From an uncultured Desulfobulbaceae bacterium (GTDB lineage: Bacteria > Desulfobacterota > Desulfobulbia > Desulfobulbales > Desulfocapsaceae), in assembly GCA_903887485.1 (NCBI GenBank), contig CAISPV010000081.1, positions 1 through 64,000 of the forward strand: a stretch of DNA of 64,000 nucleotides, written 5' to 3'. This document shows positions 60,856 to 64,000 of this stretch, piece by piece. Position numbers and translations under genes: made by a program. The notes under the pieces are model-generated. The model ran no database searches. It worked only from the letters and a program-made list of their open reading frames with translations, and was not told where the DNA came from. Numbering within the stretch: the first letter of the stretch is position 1; each line of letters starts with the position of its first letter.

Positions 60856-62085
60856 ATGAAATATCTGATCCTGGTAGGTGACGGCATGGGCGACCTGCCT
60901 GTGGCCGAACTGAACAACCGTACCCCGCTTGAGGCGGCAGACACTCCTTTTCTGGACGCCTTGTGCCGCCAGGGGGAACTGTTTCTCACCCACACCATCC
61001 CGGATGGATATCCACCGGGCAGCGATGTAGCCAATCTCTCCCTGCTGGGCTACAAACCAGAGGAATATTACACCGGCCGGGCCCCGCTGGAGGCCGCGGC
61101 CATGGGTATTACGCTGAGCCCGGAGCAGACCGCCTTCCGCTGCAACCTGGTCACCCTGGCCCATGAGCCGGGCAATCAGGTGCGGATGATCGACTATTCC
61201 GCCGGCCATATCAGCAGTGATGAGTCGCACCAGCTGATTACCGCCATCGAAGAGGGCTGCGCCACCGACACCTTTCACTTCCATGCCGGGGTCAGCTACC
61301 GCCATATCCTGCTGGTAGAGGGCGCTTATCCGCAGATGGACACCGTCCCACCCCATGATTTTACCGGCAAGGACGTGACCACGCCCTGGTCCCGCTACCG
61401 CCAAGATCCCCAATGGGCGGAACTATTGGACAAGGCCCAGGATATCCTGACGAATCACCCCATCAATGCCGCCCGCATTGCCGCCGGCAAGAATCCTGCC
61501 AACGGTATCTGGCTCTGGGGAGAGGGGAAATTACCGACAATGCCGACCCTGGCCGAACGTTTCGGGATCAGCGGCAGCCTGATCTCTGCAGTCGATCTAC
61601 TGAAAGGACTGGGAGTCAACGCCGGGCTTTCCATTATCAATGTTCCAGGGGCTACCGGCTATCTCGACACCAACTATGCAGGCAAGGCCCAGGCCGCACT
61701 CGACAGTCTGCGTTGCCAGGATTTTGTCTTTGTCCATGTTGAAGCGCCGGATGAAACCGGCCACCAAGGCTTGCTCCGGGAAAAGATCCAGGCCATTGAA
61801 GACTTTGACTTGAAGATTGTTGGCCCCATTCTTCAAGGGTTACAGGCAAGCGGCGAGGACTTTCGTCTGATTGCCACCATGGATCACCACACCCCCCTCT
61901 GCCTGCGCACCCATACCGCCACCCCGGTTCCCACCATCCTCTACGACTCGCGACAAACAGATGGCGGGAGCGGCCTGCCCTTCAGCGAAAAATCAGGAGA
62001 GGCCGAAGACCAGCGGCGGCACAACAGTGTGGCCAATGGAGAACTGCTCATGGAAAAACTGCTGGAACGACGCACCCATGGATGA
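60856..62085 (+). CDS. apgM: cofactor-independent phosphoglycerate mutase, archaeal type
   Basis: 409 residues. The alkaline phosphatase-like metal and Ser motif starts LVGDGMGDLPV; the sequence PPGSDVANLSLLGY has the catalytic Ser. GIWLWGEGKLP, and the end blocks FVHVEAPDETGHQG (metal Asp/His) and MDHHTPLCLRTHT are typical of the apgM family, which is ~400 residues against ~510 for GpmI. It interconverts 3- and 2-phosphoglycerate. It overlaps the thioesterase gene by 8 nt. Confidence 0.9.
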   Translation: MKYLILVGDGMGDLPVAELNNRTPLEAADTPFLDALCRQGELFLTHTIPDGYPPGSDVANLSLLGYKPEEYYTGRAPLEAAAMGITLSPEQTAFRCNLVTLAHEPGNQVRMIDYSAGHISSDESHQLITAIEEGCATDTFHFHAGVSYRHILLVEGAYPQMDTVPPHDFTGKDVTTPWSRYRQDPQWAELLDKAQDILTNHPINAARIAAGKNPANGIWLWGEGKLPTMPTLAERFGISGSLISAVDLLKGLGVNAGLSIINVPGATGYLDTNYAGKAQAALDSLRCQDFVFVHVEAPDETGHQGLLREKIQAIEDFDLKIVGPILQGLQASGEDFRLIATMDHHTPLCLRTHTATPVPTILYDSRQTDGGSGLPFSEKSGEAEDQRRHNSVANGELLMEKLLERRTHG

Positions 62086-62530
62086 GCTGATCCATCGCTG
62101 CCACCACCGCGTCCTCTATGGCGACACCGACGCCGCAGCCGTGGTTTATAACGCCAATTATCTGCGCTACTTTGAACTGGGCAGAACCGAATTCATGCGC
62201 GATCGGGTCTGCTCCTACCGGGAGATCGAAGCAATGGGTCTGGTTCTGCCGGTTATCGAATGCCATGTCCGCTTCAAGGCCCCGGCCCGCTATGACGACC
62301 TGCTCACCATCGAAACCACCCTTACCGCTCTGAAAAAAGTTACCTGCACCTTCAGCTACCGAATCCTGCTGGAGACAGACAGCTCCAGTCCCCGCCTTCT
62401 GGCCAAAGGTTCCACTGTCATGGCCTCCATCAACCGGGAGGGGAAACTGACCCCGTTGCCTACTGAAATCACAGCCAAACTCCAACCATTTCTTATTCCC
62501 ACCGCCCCACCACCAGGAGAATGTTCTTGA
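62078..62530 (+). CDS. YbgC/FadM-type acyl-CoA thioesterase
   Basis: 150 residues; ATG 62078 lies within the last codons of apgM (8-nt overlap), so the two are coupled. The hotdog signature YGDTDAAAVVYNANYLRYFELGRTEFM (blocks YGDTDAAAVVY and YLRYFELGR) has the conserved Asp and Tyr. VIECHVRFKAPARYDDLL and TCTFSYRI follow. It should hydrolyse acyl-CoA or acyl-ACP; specificity unknown. The C-terminal tail is Pro-rich (TAPPPGEC). Confidence 0.88.
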   Translation: MDELIHRCHHRVLYGDTDAAAVVYNANYLRYFELGRTEFMRDRVCSYREIEAMGLVLPVIECHVRFKAPARYDDLLTIETTLTALKKVTCTFSYRILLETDSSSPRLLAKGSTVMASINREGKLTPLPTEITAKLQPFLIPTAPPPGECS

Positions 62531-62566
62531 CATACTCCACCAATCAGCTATACTAACAAAATGCAT

Positions 62567-62643
<77 letters not shown>

Positions 62644-62654
62644 TAACAAATTCA

Positions 62655-62687
62655 AGGGGTTAAGATTAAATCTTAACCCCTTTTTTT
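62655..62687 (+). terminator. intrinsic terminator of the initiator tRNA
   Basis: GGGGTTAAGA (62656-62665) pairs with TCTTAACCCC (62671-62680) around TTAAA, and seven T follow (62681-62687). It starts 12 nt beyond the CCA end. Confidence 0.92.
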
Positions 62688-62931
62688 ATGCCTAAAATTC
62701 CTGCTCCCAGCAGTATTCCCAACACCACCATTGAAAACAGATCTGCTCAAAGCAAACTGGCGAAGCATGTTCCCTTCACTTAAACACACCTGCCGACTGG
62801 AAAACTGCAAAAAAGAAAGATTATTGGAAGGTGGATATTGATACTAAAAAATTTCTATGGAATTTTTTTGGAGAATAAACGACTGCAGATTATGGATATT
62901 GGTCGAAATGGTTTAGTTCTTAGGGGGAAGG

Positions 62932-63963
62932 TTATGCTACCACTGTTTTTTTTGTTATTGGAAGTCCAAATTTCTCTCTCGGAAACCCTGTGTTATCAGG
63001 AAATCCCATTGAGGTGAACGGGCAACTGTCAATTGCGGGTTTGCTATCAATTAAATCTGCAATCTTTTCTATCCAAGTGGAACTTGGTCCAATCTTTTTT
63101 ACCAGATACCAAAGAATACTTATGTGGGCATAAATTTTTTGACGAGACTCAAGGGTAAGATCCAATGTCTGGAAATATTCTATCTCCTCAGTTCCTTTCA
63201 TAGAGATAGCATTTGACATAGTATGATTCCAAACCCTCGAATGGTGGGCGCAACTATTTCTTAGGGTATTAATTTCTGTCAGCCAGTTGCGAAAGGTTTT
63301 TATATTCGGCACGCCAACCTGCCCACAAATAATTTCTTGGTAACTCCTTTTCAGGTTCTCAAAATATTTAGACATCAAGCCAAAATCCCAACATTCAATC
63401 ACAACCCAGAAGGGTATCTCTTTTTGCCCTTTTTTGTGCCACACAATACAATCTTCTTTGCTTTTTAATACCCTTTCCTGTTGTTTAGACTTCCACTCCC
63501 CCCAAACGCTATAAACACTTTCATCCTCACGTCTTTTCTCTTTCATTACATTCGGGTTGATGTAGCATTCACTTTGATAAGCTAATGGGTCCAACCTTCC
63601 TAATTCGTGAGCGAGAACAGACCGAATGTGAATTTCTACCCTTTCAATAGCATCTAGCAATAATTGCCTTAATTTTTTATCAAATAGATAAAGGTCAGTG
63701 ATATCATCGAAACTAATATCATCTTGGAAATTGTCATCCCGAACTGGCATTTTGGTTACTGGATCTTTTAAATACTTTCCTTTCTCATCAAATAACGGAC
63801 GGCGGCAAGGATACCAGAATCCACTTAACCGATAGTATCCGATCTGAGTTAGTTTTCTAATAGCTCGATCTTCATCGAGGATGATCATTCCCCGATTTTT
63901 AAGAAGATAAACAAGTTCTACAAGGTCTTTGTGTGGTTTTGTACGACAAGAGCAGGTGGTCAT
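62932..63963 (-). CDS. Abi_2 (AbiD/AbiF-type) HEPN abortive-infection protein
   Basis: 343 residues from ATG 63963; an in-frame TTG at 63981 could add 6. The Abi_2 head is DLVELVYLLKNRGMIIL and GYYRLSGFWYPCRRP. Two RxxxxH motifs of the HEPN RNase type occur: RSVLAH (~114-119) and RNSCAH (~235-240). Members stop phage growth by dormancy or death; AbiF-type proteins have been linked to Cas13 origins and to a partner RNA. The gene is AT-richer than its neighbours and sits head-on against the initiator tRNA, which suggests acquisition. Its leader has a GGGCCT/AGGCCC hairpin (63971-63992) close to the start. The window ends ~37 nt upstream, so its promoter and any partner may be outside. Confidence 0.85.
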   Translation of the reverse strand: MTTCSCRTKPHKDLVELVYLLKNRGMIILDEDRAIRKLTQIGYYRLSGFWYPCRRPLFDEKGKYLKDPVTKMPVRDDNFQDDISFDDITDLYLFDKKLRQLLLDAIERVEIHIRSVLAHELGRLDPLAYQSECYINPNVMKEKRREDESVYSVWGEWKSKQQERVLKSKEDCIVWHKKGQKEIPFWVVIECWDFGLMSKYFENLKRSYQEIICGQVGVPNIKTFRNWLTEINTLRNSCAHHSRVWNHTMSNAISMKGTEEIEYFQTLDLTLESRQKIYAHISILWYLVKKIGPSSTWIEKIADLIDSKPAIDSCPFTSMGFPDNTGFPREKFGLPITKKTVVA

Positions 63964-64000
63964 GAGGGGGCCTAAAAACAAGAAGGCCCAGCCGTGAAAT

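Overview
The window reads as chromosome of a Gram-negative, probably anaerobic bacterium, most likely a Desulfobacterota (deltaproteobacterial, Desulfobulbales-like) species. This is inferred from the gene content: a molybdopterin oxidoreductase, a DsrE-family protein, HD-GYP/PilZ/GGDEF signalling, many-PAS hybrid kinases, DUF1566 proteins, and a cobA-hemD unit next to gmhA. Most of it is dense, moderately GC-rich housekeeping and signalling sequence with a few AT-richer accessory patches. No rRNA and no CRISPR array were seen; one tRNA is present.

Layout. 0-7.7 kb: start of an off-window gene, a large exported CARDB protein, a thioesterase, a molybdopterin oxidoreductase-methyltransferase pair and an exported DsrE-like protein. 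7.8-9.04 kb: an IS110-family element with a visible candidate bridge RNA, inserted in what looks like the terminator hairpin of the FKBP gene. 9-13.6 kb: FKBP isomerase, shikimate kinase-like protein, ArfB, SprT-like protein, EpmA and EF-P (a translation and rescue group) with two structured intergenic repeats. 13.7-18.4 kb: a toxin-antitoxin remnant, an HD-GYP/helical-repeat pair, PilZ and a DUF1566 lipoprotein. 18.5-22.6 kb: a compact defence patch (MmeI-like type IIL restriction-modification enzyme plus two toxin-antitoxin pairs). 22.7-25.2 kb: a ClpB-FtsH chimera with degenerate ATPase motifs. 25.6-30 kb: dodecin, DgcZ-like cyclase, flavin reductase, alcohol dehydrogenase, DUF1566.

30.5-44.2 kb: YfcE-like phosphodiesterase-MutS, AMIN/amidase, DciA-like protein, a cysteine synthase fused to a CysRS-like domain that has lost both ATP-binding signatures, a PhnD-like binding protein with a hybrid kinase, and a third DUF1566 protein. 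44.4-54.3 kb: GlgX, SGNH hydrolase, OB-fold lipoprotein, PanE-like reductase, nucleotidase, NUDIX, TypA and a DEAD-type helicase; a 53-codon gene with an in-frame TGA (candidate selenoprotein, CxxU) lies just behind typA. 54.4-62.6 kb: exported protein, hemD and cobA (in the same frame, separated by one amber codon), an unknown protein, gmhA, adk, hom, apgM, a YbgC-like thioesterase and the initiator tRNA. 62.9-64 kb: an Abi_2/AbiF-type HEPN protein, apparently acquired, beside the tRNA.

The strongest leads are the candidate small selenoprotein (50755-50916), the CysK-pseudoCysRS fusion (36807-39140), the ClpB-FtsH chimera (22718-25186), the IS110 bridge RNA with guides matching its own junction, and a two-copy double-hairpin element with covarying stems (11828-11927 and 36001-36109). 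Everything was read by eye; no database search or folding program was run.
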